A stretch of 64,000 nt of DNA from Corinectria fuckeliana. Its lineage: Eukaryota; Ascomycota; Sordariomycetes; Hypocreales; Nectriaceae. Positions 50,301-61,400 of the stretch are shown piece after piece. The stretch spans positions 43,302-107,301 of the forward strand of contig WPDH01000041.1 in the NCBI GenBank assembly GCA_019137255.1, written 5' to 3'. The notes below the pieces were generated by a model. It was not told the origin of the DNA and searched no databases. It saw nothing but the letters and a program-made list of their open reading frames with translations. Within the stretch, counting starts at the first letter, position 1; each line of letters starts with the position of its first letter. Position numbers and translations under genes: made by a program.

Positions 50301-51480
50301 ATTTACAGAGTTATTATAATATAACTAGGGTATTTTATATAGTATTATATCTAACTAGAACGCTAAGTTTATATCTAACTTCTAGTAAGGCTTATAAGTA
50401 GTATTTAGAACTAAGCTTCTTATATTAATAGTATAGTATTTATAAATAGATAGCACTATAGAAAGATATAACTAGATGGTAAAAGTTATCTTATAATACT
50501 TCACTAGTGACTTTCTAGGCTAGCTATAAGTTATAGCCCTAATTTCTCTCTAGTTTAGCCTAAACAACTTATACTTATCTGCTATTAATATATCCCTAAG
50601 CGAGCTAGTTACTAGCTAGCACTTAAATAATAAGCTTTAATAGCTAGAAGATAAGGTTAATACTTTTAATTAAAATATCTTTTATAATAAGACTAAACTC
50701 TCTCTTATATTTATATAAGCAGCTATAAAGCACTAGTATAATTAGAAATACTAGCTAGTTAAATATAAGCTAAGAGACTAAGTTTAGCTAGAGCTTTATA
50801 AAAAGAGATATATAGTAGTAAATAACTAGGTAGAGAAACTAAAAGAAAAAAACAGAATTATATAAGATCTTAAAACAAGTAAGAAATCTAGTATACTAGC
50901 TTAAAATAAAGAATAACCTTAATATTTACCTAGTGATATTAGTCACCTAACTTAAATTAGCTAAGAAACTAGCTAGACAGCTAGAAGTAATCCTAATAGA
51001 GGATTATAAGAAAGAAAACTAAAAAGATAAATATAAGCACTAGAAAGTTAATTATATAATTAGATCTTACACTTAGAAGTGAGAGAAAGGCAAGCTAAAA
51101 ACTAAATATCTTATTATATAAAAAGAGTAGCTAAGTAACTATAACCTCTAGCTAAAAGAGAATACTATTAAAAGTAATAAGCTTATTATAAAATTTAAGG
51201 TAAGAGAACAGTATAAAAAGAAACTTACTAAGAAATAAAAACAGAAATACAGTAAGAATAAGCAGCTAGCCACTTAAATAACTAACATACTAGCTAAGAA
51301 ATAAGCAGAGTCTAAAGCAGTTAACTAAGCACTAAATACTACTAAGGCCTTATACTATAAACATAAAAGGCTAAGAAAGAACTTAACACTATAGAAATTA
51401 TAATATTATTAGAGCTAACTAAGAGAGCCCTACTAGAGAACTTCTAGAGTATAATAGTAAATCGCTTAGGGTAATAGCCT
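47380..51480 (+). pseudogene. Gypsy pol of D1 (RT, RNaseH, integrase, chromodomain-like tail), degenerate
   Basis: The plus strand carries a gypsy polyprotein with numerous TAA/TAG codons at Gln positions. The RT shows the V-V-V-x-L-x-x-L-N-x-I block near 48400, then an F-F-H-Q block, and the active site at 48688-48720 as F-I-N-N-I-I-I-F (family consensus x-x-D-D). The F-H-Q and G-F-K-N-S blocks mark a different gypsy lineage from A/B. The integrase core starts near 50090, and the region around 50700-50940 resembles the post-integrase domain with H-P-V-I-S-V-x-Q-L. A chromodomain-like tail is near 51000-51160. Non-functional. Confidence 0.84.
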
Positions 51481-51489
51481 GTTATATTT

Positions 51490-52070
51490 ACTACTATATT
51501 AATATAAATACAGCTAGTAACTATTATTAGCTAATAGTAGAACACACAGTTAAAGTAATTAACACCTTATATATTATTTCCTCTGTTTTTGTTTTTCTTT
51601 CTCTTATATATTACTACTTTCACTTCTTAGAGGGAACACTATAGCTTCTTACTATTAGTATATAGAAAATACTTAGCAACCCTAAGTAAGAGAAATAAGT
51701 GCTGTTTAATATCACCTTATTAAGTAATATATTCCTGTCTAAAGATTAACAGCTGTGTGTTCTTTTTAAGAGTTAACTTTTATAATAACCCCTCTGTCTT
51801 AATTACAAAGGTTACTAATAGGCTATTAAGCTATACAGTAATAAGCAAGAACTCTAAGCGGCTAAGAGCTCCTACTAATACCGTATTTAGGTTAAAACCT
51901 ACCTAGACTATTATAAGCACTTTCGCTATCTTACACAATCTAAGGGCTTTAACCCTAATAACAGGTTTATTAACTAAAAGAACTAGATATACTACTATAA
52001 TAACCTAAACTATAAGCAACCTGAAACCCTAAGCGAAGCTAAAAGCGCACTAAGCACGCCGCCACATAAC
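51490..52070. other. Spacer between D1 pol and accessory gene
   Basis: The transition from strongly RIP-mutated to GC-richer DNA occurs here. There is no clear gene. Base composition rises gradually from about 51850. Confidence 0.5.
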
Positions 52071-54097
52071 ATGCCACACTAGCTTTAAGGACAGAACAGG
52101 CGGTTCTAGGGTGATAGTACCCCCCCAGCGGGGAGTTCTCGCGCCCCCGCCGTGAGCTTTAACGATATAACCAGGCTGACACGAACTAACATCCACGAAC
52201 TAACCGTGTTAATCGTCGGAAAGATCGAAATATCCGTGATCCTCGCCGAAATTCTGGAGCGGATGACCAAAGCTAGCCCTCAGCAGCTACCCGCCCTTAT
52301 TGACCGGGCTCGGGAAGCCCTCAACGAGATCGGAGGATCCGCAGATGGCCATACCTGTATCGACCTGGCCCACCAGCTGTGGCCCAACATTCAGCAGGAA
52401 ATCAACACTCCCATCGGTTCGTCTCTAAAGCGCGCCCGCTTCACGAACCCCGCCCCGGGAACACCATCCCGCGAACCTAACCGCCAGCTCTTCACGACGA
52501 CCCCAGCCGGAACCATGACGCCCCGAGGAAATCACGATGAAGACCCGTTCACGTCCCAAAACATCGTCACCCCCGCCAAGCGCAGCGCTACTAACGCTCT
52601 CCTAGCGGCCATGAATGACGGCACAGTTGCAACCTCACGACGAGTGGTATCGGGCGCACGCCTGGAAACCACCGCCCCGCGCAACAACACGCCTATTAAG
52701 TCCCCCCCCCCACTTATGGACCGCCCCCCCTTCTAGACCACCTTTTCCACCAAAATATTAATACTTTAAAATTTTATATTAAATCAGATTAGTTACTAAA
52801 AATAGTAAAAAGTTAACTATATAATTTTTAAATATAAAAAAGACTATCTTTAAGATTTTAAGACTTTTTACCTAAGAATAAGCTAATAATAGGAAAAAGA
52901 AAGTTAGTTAAGATTTACTAGTAGTTTACTAGTAAGTCTTAACAGAAATTTATTAGTACTAATTTTTAAAAATAAATAATAAAAATCTTTTAAAAATCTT
53001 ATAATTTTACACTAAAATCTAGTATTATAAAAATAGTTTCCTTTTAAAGATAATCTTTATAATTAAAAAGTTATTAAAGAATATCTTTAAAATAATTCTT
53101 TAGAAAATAGAATTTAGCTTTTTTTTAAATATAACTTATAATAATAAGAAAAGGATTTATTAGGATTTTATTTTAGTATTATATTTATTCTTAAAAGCTA
53201 AAAATATTTTTCTAATATTAAATTTTCTTTCTTATTACTTTAAAAACTAACTTTTAAGTTACTTAAGAAATTATATATAAAATCTTAATACTTACTTAAG
53301 TATTTATTTAAGAGCTAAAAAAGCTATAAAATCTAATTTTATATTTTTTTTATATAAGATTATTTAAAGTTCTAGTTAGTTTTAAATTATAAAGTTATCT
53401 TATAAATAGCTTAATTTATTATTAAATCTTTAAATATATTCATTTTGGTGAAAAAGGTGGTCTAGAAGGGGGGGCGGTCTATAAGTGGGGGGGGGGACTT
53501 ATCCTGGAAGCCGTACTCTAACGCGAGGGAGGGACCACCCCAGTGTGGTACGTTTAGGCGGTAAACCAAGCGGTTTAGTTCCTCAACTTTAACGCAGCGG
53601 AGTATTTCGCCAGATACCACCGAGTCGGCTGCGAAATGACACAGCCTGATTGCTCCCTACGACAGACGGCACGAATAGTGGGGATATCCCTAGAGTTGGC
53701 AATCCGTATGGATGAAGTCTTGCAGGTGATCAACTTGTCTGATGATAACGCGGTAGAACTAGCCGAGTGAACGGCGTAGTGGGACTTCTTCACCAAACCA
53801 GACACCACCGCCGACATTATTAAGGTAGCACTGCAGTTCCACGAGAAGGGAAATTGGCACGCGGCGGGAAGGCCAACTCTCGTTACCCCGGCCGGAGCCA
53901 AATACGGCATGTGGGCCACCAGTATTCTAACAGCGCTCCGAGTCACCAAGGCCGGCAAATGCGAACTCCACCGACCCGTCCCCGACGGCGTTGAAGAACA
54001 CAGCGTGGCCCCTGTGGCTATAGACCTAGAGAAACTCATGGGGGAGGAATACGAGGGCATTGGGGGCAACACGTACGAGCAGTTCCTGGTGGAATAA
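52071..54097 (+). pseudogene. D1 accessory gene of unknown function, split by MITE M2
   Basis: The ATG at 52071 begins a frame that, once M2 and one TA are removed (resuming at 53502), runs for 408 codons to TAA at 54095-54097 without a frameshift. Eight in-frame stops (52080, 52086, 52107, 53519, 53555, 53576, 53768, 53777) are each one C-to-T step from CAA, CAG or CGA, as RIP would make them. The product (~407 aa) is soluble, with no signal peptide or membrane segment. It has an N-terminal helical region (L-A-E-I-L-E-R), a Pro/Thr/Arg-rich middle containing T-P-S-R and T-P-R motifs, and a compact C-terminal domain containing two Trp and several Tyr. I do not recognise a family. It lies in sense orientation between pol and the 3' LTR. 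It could be an element accessory protein or a captured host gene. Confidence 0.72.
52699..53499. mobile_element. Fot1/pogo-type MITE M2
   Basis: An 801-bp element flanked by TA (52697-52698 and 53500-53501). Its TIRs of about 58 bp begin AGTCCCCCCCCCCACTTATG and contain a second C-run followed by TTCTAGACCACC. The AT-rich interior has no coding capacity and is nearly identical to M1. It splits the D1 accessory gene within an Ile codon. The TIRs of M2 are un-mutated although those of M1 carry C-to-T changes. Confidence 0.93.
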
Positions 54098-54311
54098 ATG
54101 GGCGGGAGGAGAGAAGTCACGGCAAGACGAGGGCCCAGCAGGGCTATAGCACCTTCTTATGTATGATAGCAACACGGGGTAAGCGCCCCTAGATCGAGGA
54201 AATTTCTGTGTATAACTATTAATAAAGCTCCCACCAGTGTGGGAAACGGCGCAAACCGTAATTAATATGAACACACTGAGGATAGCACGCTTCCCTTTTG
54301 TTGTGGGGATT

Positions 54312-54673
54312 TGTTACGAAATAGGCTGGTAGCTAAATAGCTATAATCTAGAAAGGAGCCACTAGAGAGTAGTTATAACAGGAGAGGGGATTTCCCACTA
54401 ATCAGTCTTAAGAGAGCTCTAGGAAATCCCGGGGCAGTCCTAGAGAAAGCTAAGAGAAGGTTCTTAGATACTCCTAGGGAGTTCCCTAAGAGTGCTCTAA
54501 GACTTCTCTTATATAAGGGAAGACCTTTTTTAGAATAGCTAGGAAAGGTATTAATCTATTATCTTACTATTCTGCTTACTAGCTTAAGATATCTTAATTA
54601 TATAAGTAGGAAATCTCTCCTCTAGTAGTATTTACTCTGTAAATTCCTAATTTAGTTAATTTTATATTAACTA
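54312..54673 (+). repeat. D1 3' LTR
   Basis: 362 bp beginning TGTTACGAAATAGG and ending in TTAACTA. It is the inverted counterpart of 58482-58843, of identical length. Confidence 0.85.
54509..54519 (+). promoter_or_regulatory. Possible TATA box in LTR-D
   Basis: TTATATAAGGG occurs in the middle of the D1 LTR, conserved in the D2 LTR, at a position suitable for an LTR promoter. The evidence is motif and position only. Confidence 0.3.
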
Positions 54674-55440
54674 ATATATTATTTCTCTTAGAGTTTGCTA
54701 AGAATATCCTCTTATAAGGGTATTAGGTAGGTATCTAAAATTGTTATATTATTTAAGGCTTATAAGTTTATTACTATATGTTTTTTCTTTTTATTAGCTA
54801 CTATTTACTATACTATAAAGACAGAGCTTACAAATAGTATTAGTTTTATAACTCACTTTATTTGTTTTTAGTTATATAGTTAGTTAAATATAATATTTAA
54901 AAAGTCTTTTTTTTTTTTCTTAGCAGGTAAGATTATAATTTTAGCTTTTATTAGTGTTAGTTGTCTACTAAGAGTACCTTTATATACTTATACTTAGATA
55001 CTACTATTTTCTTTTAGTTAGCTTAAATATTAGCGTATTTTTATATAATATCTTAGACTTATTATATAAAGCTAGTGTAGTTATTATAAATTCTTACTCT
55101 TTTTACTATTTTAACTTTTAAAAAGTCTTATTTTTAGATATACCTAGTTTAGTATTTAGGTTTAAACTAGTGTTTTAAAACCTTATACTAAGTTTCTAGT
55201 TAAGTTTATTATTAGTTAGAGTTATAGCTTTTTAGGTTAAGTGTTTAAGCTTATAAGTTGTTAGTATTATGTTTTTATATTTAGTAAGTAGGTCACTCTA
55301 GTTAGCTTTTTTAATAGAGTTCTTATTCTTAACTAGTTTAAAAATCTCTAGTTGTTAGTTCTTTTAGATTATTAGTAGCTTTTACCTATTATTTATTATA
55401 AAAACTGCTTTAGGCTGTCTTATAATAGCTCTAATAATAT

Positions 55441-55645
55441 TATAATAGTTAGTACTAACACTATTAACACCTAATATAAGCCTTTAAGGCTTAACCTTAA
55501 AGCTCGCCTAAATAGTAGGCTAGCAGCCCCTTTAAGAACGCTTAATAAGCACTTACTAAATGCTTATTAAGTGAAAGCTTTATAATATACTAATACTTAT
55601 CTTTATAATCTTTATATTTACACCCTAGTAAGACTAACTCTTATA
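55441..55645 (+). repeat. Solo LTR-B inserted in D2
   Basis: 205 bp, plus sense, with perfect AATAT duplications (55436-55440 and 55646-55650). The uninterrupted target sequence is visible in D1 near 47730. No internal B sequence remains. Confidence 0.92.
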
Positions 55646-56699
55646 AATATCTTAACTTTATAAGTTAAGAAGAAAGTTTTAGCCTCTTAAAATATCTAGT
55701 ATACTTACTTATACTGCTTTACTACTTTTAGGAGGGATTATAATATATATATTACTTTTCACTAGATATTTATAAGGTCTTATATAAGTATACACTAAGA
55801 CAGGTAAGCACAGCCTATTAGCTATACTTACTTACACTTTCTACTAAGTGTTAATAATATTAATCTTATAAGTAGTATTAAATTCTTAGCTTAAAAGTAG
55901 TCCTTCTAATAGTTTTAGTATAACTTAAGCTCTAATATAAACCTTTACTATTATATATTCTTCTACTTAGTAGCTTAGTAAGTATACTATAAATATTACT
56001 TATCTTTCTACTTTATTTTAGCTTATACTATTAAGCTTAGCCTAATATTCTCTAGTAAAGGTTATATCTAGAAAGAACTAAAGTATCTCTTAGCTAACTA
56101 CTAAGTATATTATACTTATATCTATATAAATCTCTTATCACTTAGTTCTAGTTAGAGTGGCTTTTACTTATACTTATATATAGTTATACTTTAAGAGATA
56201 TTATAAGTTTAGTTTCTCCTCTTATAGTATACACTTAATAATAGTAGAGATCTACTTAAGTTTATAAGTAAGATAGACTAAATCTTATAGTAAAGCTAAG
56301 TAGTAGTTACTAATATCTAAGATAGATTTTTTAGTGCTATTATAGCTTTTTATAGTTTTCTAGATAAATTTATATACCTTAGGTGTGTTATATAGAAATT
56401 CTAAGTAGTCTTATAGTTTTTTTATATTTATATTATATTCTTCTGCTATTATATAAGCTGCTTTATCTAGGTTTTAATATCTTTCCTTTATAAAGAAGGC
56501 TTATACTTATTTCTAAGAGATATAGTACCCTCTAAGCTTATCTAGCTAGATATTATTAAATATATAAAATATCTAAGTGTTTATATTTCTGCTGTTAGGC
56601 TAGCTAGAGTATGTAATTATAAGGTGGAGAGCTAGTGCTAAAAGTAGAGTTATATTTTAAGCTAAGGTCTTAATAGTTGTTATTATATTTCTTAATAGC

Positions 56700-58350
56700 A
56701 GGAGTGATATAAATCTTATCTAGTTTTAGGTTAGTATTAGGCTAGGGTTTTATACTTTTAAGAGGGTAAGTAAAAGTGTGTATATATACTCTTATTAATA
56801 GTTATTTTATTATAAGGTAAAGGTCCTATTATTTCTTATTTATAGTATTATACTAGTTATATTACTATATAGTGCTTAAGAGTATATTATCTTAGGTTTC
56901 TAAAGGGTTATACTAGCTTAATTTCTTATTAGAGTGTAGTGTTTCTCTTTAAGAAGGTAGCTCTAACTTCTAGTAGTTACTTAGATATAAAAGTTTAATA
57001 TATAAAGCTTATTTATATCCGCCTAGTTATTAATAGACTAGTAGGGTGCTAAGTGGCTTATAACCTCTTAGAGATAAATATTAAGTTTGTTAAATATAAG
57101 GTTAGTAAGATAGTTAGGTAAGTATTTAGCTATTTATACTATATGTTTAACTTTAGATATCTAGTTTTAGAAGTCTACTTAGTTAGTAATATCTTAAATA
57201 GTAAATATCTTTTTATCTAAAGCGTTTATTATAACTTCTAGCTGGGTTTTAAAGCGGGTTTAAATAAGGTTAATCTATAGGTTAATTTTTTTTTAACTAC
57301 TTTAAAGTGCTATTTGTTAATTATCACTTAGGTTGCTAGTGTACTAGTTTAAGGCTAGCCTAAGAAGTAAATAAGATATATTTTAGACTAGTATTATTTT
57401 ATAATCTAGTTCTTATACTATATATCTTTCTAGGGTGTTTATAAAGTGAGAGGTGCTTTTTTAGATAAGGTTTTTATTATTTAGTTTTATATTATTAAAC
57501 AAGTTATTATATATATTTACTAGCTAGAACTTTCTTACCTTTTTAAGTTAGAATTAAATATATAGTATTAAAGTGTTATTTAGCTAAGTCTAGCTAAGAA
57601 GGTTATATAAATTCTTTATAGTAATAAGAGTGTCTTATATTAGTTAGTAGTTTAATAGTTCTCTTATACTTAGGGCTAATTCTGTTAGTGTTTTAACTAT
57701 TATTATTAAGAGTTACTAGTTTACTATTATAGGTTTTTTATCTCTAGTTAGCTAAAAGGTTATATTAAACTTAGTAGGAGCTGGTTTATCTTACAAATTA
57801 GTTATTAGGTAGAGAGTATCTTAGTATTACTAGGGGACTAAAAGTTATAGTAAGTTTACTAAGTTAGTAGATTAAGATCTAAGTTTAGGTTTAATATCCT
57901 AAGTATAAAGTCACTAAGTGAGGTTATTAATAGCTAGGTTACCTACTAGTTGTTAGGTGAGAAGAGAAGGTTATAGTAAAATAGGAAAGATCCTAAAAGG
58001 TGTTAAGCTAGTTATCTTAAAGAAGCTAGTAGGTGGTTTTTAGTTTTAGTATTATAAGAGATTATTTAGTAATAGTAGTAAAAGTTAATATTTCTACCTG
58101 TCTAAGTAGTAAAATAGTTTTTTATAGTTTTTAACCTGTCTTTTATTGTTTAACTACTATATAATTCTTTTTTTAACTTTAATATATAGACTTATTCTCT
58201 AAGAGGTAAGAATTATAAGAGATTTAATTATCTTCTTAAGGTTAGGTTTATAATAAGAATAGGAAAGAAAAAAATAGTTAAGTTCTAACTGCTAGTATTA
58301 TTCTAAAATGTGTTATTTTTATATTTATATGTTATTCTTCTAGTAGATTT
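56700..58350 (-). pseudogene. Probable gag of D2, degenerate
   Basis: Reading TAA/TAG as Gln gives a long minus-strand frame downstream of the D2 5' LTR, with repeated Leu, Asn, Gln and Lys in a pattern suggesting helices. Position between 5' LTR and pol makes gag the natural assignment. No zinc knuckle was recognised. The plus strand is also partly open, so the call rests mainly on position. Confidence 0.5.
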
Positions 58351-58481
58351 ATTTAAGTACCTTAAGAGAAAAGTAGTATTAGTAGCTAGAAATCTCTTAG
58401 TATACTATAAGAAGTTTCTAACTAAGATATAAGTTTAAAGCTATCTAAAAGGCGTGTAAATACAGGTAATATAATTACTAC

Positions 58482-58843
58482 TATTTAATATAAAATTAAC
58501 TAAATTAGAGATTTATAAAGTAAATACTACTAGAGGAGAGATTTTCTACTTATATAATTAAGAAATCTTAAGCTAGTAAATAAGATAGTAAGATAATAAA
58601 TTAATACCTTTTTTAGCTATTCTAGAGAGAGTCTTCTCTTATATAGGGGAAGTCTTAGAGCACTCTTAGGAAACTCCTTAGAAGTATTTAAGAACCTTCT
58701 CTTAGCCTTCTTTAAGACTGCCCTAAGATTTCCTAGAGCTCTCTTAAGACTAATTAGTAGGAAATCCTCTCTCTTATTATAGCCACTTCTTAGTAGCTTA
58801 TTTCTAGATTATAGCTATTTAGCTACCAGCCTATTTTATAATA
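58482..58843 (-). repeat. D2 5' LTR
   Basis: 362-bp LTR-D in minus orientation. Its outer end (TGTTACG in the D1 copy) is RIP-altered to TATTATA. It marks the right boundary of the nested block. Confidence 0.85.
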
Positions 58844-58969
58844 TTTATCTTACTAACTAGAAAGCTATTTAGCTAGTTCTTTTGTAATTTTGCAATTTTG
58901 CAATTTTATGATTTTACAATTTGCGATTTTAGACTTTAGGTTGTTACACGTTAGCGCACCTTGCCTAAT

Positions 58970-59671
58970 ATGCCACCGTACAATATATGTCGTGAGACTC
59001 CCACCCAACAGGTTCACTCTAACCAATCCTCTCAGCCGACTCCCGCGCTCCGAGCATCAAACGGTCCAACAACGCCTTGTCAAGACTGCAATAGCCGCGA
59101 CGGCTCTGCAGCCACGGTCGACGACCTTAATTGACTATACTATAAGCGTGATTCTTATCCGTCTCCTCAGTGCCAGGTCCCCGAGCGTGTGCCGCCCGAC
59201 GTCTCGTATATCATGCTTCGCGCAGTCTATCTCGGCCTGACACAGTTCTGCTCTCGAAACCTGCTTCTCAGCTTCTGTGTCCTCCACTGCCAGAGGGACG
59301 ACGATGAGATATTTGGCGAAGATATTAAGTGGCGTGGGGGCCAATCTGGGCTAAAGAAAAGAATTGCACGGAGCAGGAACATAACGAAACGAAAAGGACC
59401 GGACAAGCGGTGTACTCGCACTAACTATAATAGTGCAAATAAGACCGCCTTTCCAGTCGAATACAAGGCAGCACATAAGGTCCCTGCTGAGGGTCTCCGA
59501 CAAGCGCTACGCAGAAAGGACCTCTTCACTCGGGTCATTATGAGGAAATTGAGTGGAAGAGTTAGCACTAACGGGCAGAGCGGATTACAGCGTCGAATAG
59601 AGGAGACAGTTGCAAAGGCATTAGCACAGACCTTCCACTACATGGTTAACCTTAATCATGTGGTGATATAA
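58970..59671 (+). pseudogene. Unknown fungal protein, truncated, one internal stop
   Basis: The ATG at 58970 starts a 234-codon frame ending in TAA at 59669-59671, broken only by TGA at 59132-59134, one C-to-T step from CGA. The C-terminal third contains a V-E-Y-K-A-A-H-K segment, followed by a helix and an A-L-A-Q-T-F-H-Y-M block. From memory, E-Y-K-x-x-H-K followed by Q-x-x-x-Y-M occurs in a large family of uncharacterised fungal proteins. The family assignment is tentative. An LTR-C copy begins 4 bp after the stop, and the protein ends abruptly, so the C-terminus is probably lost. The GC content is normal, meaning little RIP. Confidence 0.45.
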
Positions 59672-59675
59672 TACT

Positions 59676-60042
59676 TTGTTAGTGGGAGATGCAGCTAGGG
59701 TAGACCAACCACCGACTAAAGCCGTCAACTAGAAATAAGAATATGCAGATAAAATCAAAACTTAAGCAACCACGAAAAGCACAATTTGGCCTAAACAGCT
59801 TTTAGACACTAGATATAGTGCTTCTAGATATCTTCTAGCAGATAGAAGTGAATTTAGGCAATAAGAGCTGCTGTGACAGCTTGGGCAAGGTAAGGCAAAA
59901 AGACAAAAGGTGGGTTTAAATTGTAAGAAAGGAAAAAGCGTGCCCTGCCTAAGACTGGGTAAAGCAACCGCCTTAAGTAGTAACTACTAACAGTTAGGCC
60001 CTACATGTATTAAACTCTTGTGCACTGTTTAGCACTATCACA
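59676..60042 (-). repeat. LTR-C copy 3, lightly mutated, solo
   Basis: 367 bp matching the E LTRs over their full length but retaining CpA/TpG sites. It reads TTGTTAGTGGG...CACTATCACA on the plus strand. I found no target duplication and no adjoining E internal sequence on either side. It may be a solo LTR with a rearranged flank. Its low RIP contrasts with the E copies. Confidence 0.75.
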
Positions 60043-60914
60043 CTAGCTGCTCTAGTCTGTCTTTTAAAGCCCGTCTTAATAGTACTTAAGATTTTAAATG
60101 TGATTATATCTAAGAACTATACTATGTTATTACAGCTAAGGTCTTAGTTTTAGAATTTGCTTCTTAAGACTTTAGGTAGAAAGAGAATAAGACTTATAAA
60201 GATAAGTAAGTTATAAATCTTTAAATTTAGTTTTAACTCTTAAGCTTTTACTTAGGAATAGACTTTATCTTAAGCAGGCTTAGTATTAACATAAGTACAC
60301 TTAGTTATACTTCCTCTTAGTATTAAGCGCTACATCTAGTATAGATATAAGGCTAGCTACTCTTTATATTAACCTATTAACCGGTAAAAGACCTATCTAT
60401 TATAACTGTTAGCAGAATACAGTGTGGGTGATTGCTGCTTGCCTAAGCCCAGTGCTCACAAGGATAAATAGTCGTCCCGTCTAGAGCCACCATAATAACC
60501 CGCCCCTGACAAGAGTTACACGCTAAGTTAAGTTCCTTCTGTTTAACCTTTACATGCCTAAGGTTAAAACAACCCCCTTTATAGTATAGATATAATACCT
60601 ATTAGCTCTAATCAGCACAACATCACTTTATTAACCCTAAGCGTACTTACTTTATACCTCCTGTTAGAGCGGGTTACAGCTAGCAGGTGCTCTCAGCCTG
60701 CAGCTACTATAGCCATATAGTGCTAATACAGATTAACACCTAGCAGCTTGTTGCTCACTGGGTGCATAGTGTTCTAGAGGTTGTCTCTTGTATATTGCTT
60801 ATGTGATAGAATGTTAGACGTCAGCTAGCAACCCAACTCGTTCTCTTAATCCCTGCTTGCGTTAAGGCGCGCTAAGATCCAGTCGACAGGCAGGTCTCTT
60901 AGCACACAAGTAGA
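60043..60914. other. Intergenic region without recognisable gene
   Basis: Mixed composition, with AT-rich (60043-60380) and less mutated (60400-60914) parts. Stops in all frames, no repeat boundary and no RNA gene seen. Confidence 0.5.
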
Positions 60915-61400
60915 TCAACTGAGCTTGTGCTCCTTATGCGCTTCAGCAGCTAACGTCTGATCCAGGGCTTCGCGTATACTCAAGGTGGATGCTAAACTGG
61001 AAGGCCTCTCAGGGGGGATCACTGCTCTCCTGATTGACTCTTGGAATTGTCGATTCTCGGTGCGTAACTGTTTAATTTCGCGGTCTCTTTCTTTAACAGC
61101 ACTGCGTAGTGAAGTCTAAAGCTGGATGATATCCCGCTTCTTCTCAAATAGCAGGGCACTAAGCACCCCTTGCATTATTAACAGCTGCGACAAGAGAATG
61201 TCTCCTGCTGTAACTAAACTTATTACGCTAGTTGTGTCCTTCGCTAAAAGAGGTTAGTATATATCCTGTTATAGCGTAGAAAAACATGTAATATAGCTGT
61301 GTAGCAAAGTGCAGCCTGCCTCTAAGAATACTTTCTAGGGGGCGTAACTAAGTGTTAGATAGAGAGACTTAGCTAAAGAGATAACTAAGGCTATAAAAGC
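60915..61400 (-). pseudogene. Degenerate coiled-coil protein fragment
   Basis: A minus-strand frame ends in TGA at 60915-60917 and extends upstream to about 61400. It is interrupted by TAG at 61116-61118 and by a few further TAA/TAG codons, all consistent with former Gln. The best-preserved part is a charged heptad-like stretch (K-E-R-D-R-E-I-K-Q-L-R-T-E-N) followed by a Pro/Ser segment. This suggests a coiled coil. I do not recognise the family. The beginning is not defined. Confidence 0.4.

Larger units (their letters stand above)
47380..54673 (+). mobile_element. Gypsy element D1, right part to its 3' LTR
   Basis: Sequence of D1 after the E insertion: pol, an accessory gene interrupted by MITE M2, and a 362-bp 3' LTR (54312-54673). 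The LTR matches the D2 5' LTR in reverse orientation and equal length. D1 ends exactly where the D2 pol sequence begins (54674), so D1 is inserted in D2. A G-rich stretch (GTTGTGGGGATT) adjoins the LTR as a possible plus-strand primer. RIP is strong up to about 52.0 kb and weak from 52.05 to 54.3 kb. Confidence 0.85.
54674..58843 (-). mobile_element. Gypsy element D2, outermost, 5' part
   Basis: Minus-strand element of family D. Its 5' LTR is at 58482-58843, followed by gag (about 58300-56700), then sequence matching D1 from 1-87 and 47380 to about 48480, where D1 interrupts it. The remaining pol and 3' LTR must lie to the left of the window. A solo LTR-B is inserted at 55441-55645. The whole of 1-58843 is therefore inside D2. 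Confidence 0.8.

Noticed and set aside
53575..54120. 181-codon minus-strand frame in the D1 accessory gene
   Set aside because: The plus-strand frame is continuous across the MITE and its stops are RIP-type. The minus frame does not extend into the left half of the gene.
54312..58843. A DNA transposon with 362-bp terminal inverted repeats
   Set aside because: The inverted repeats are the 3' LTR of D1 and the 5' LTR of D2. The DNA between them is gypsy gag-pol matching D1, cut where D1 inserted.
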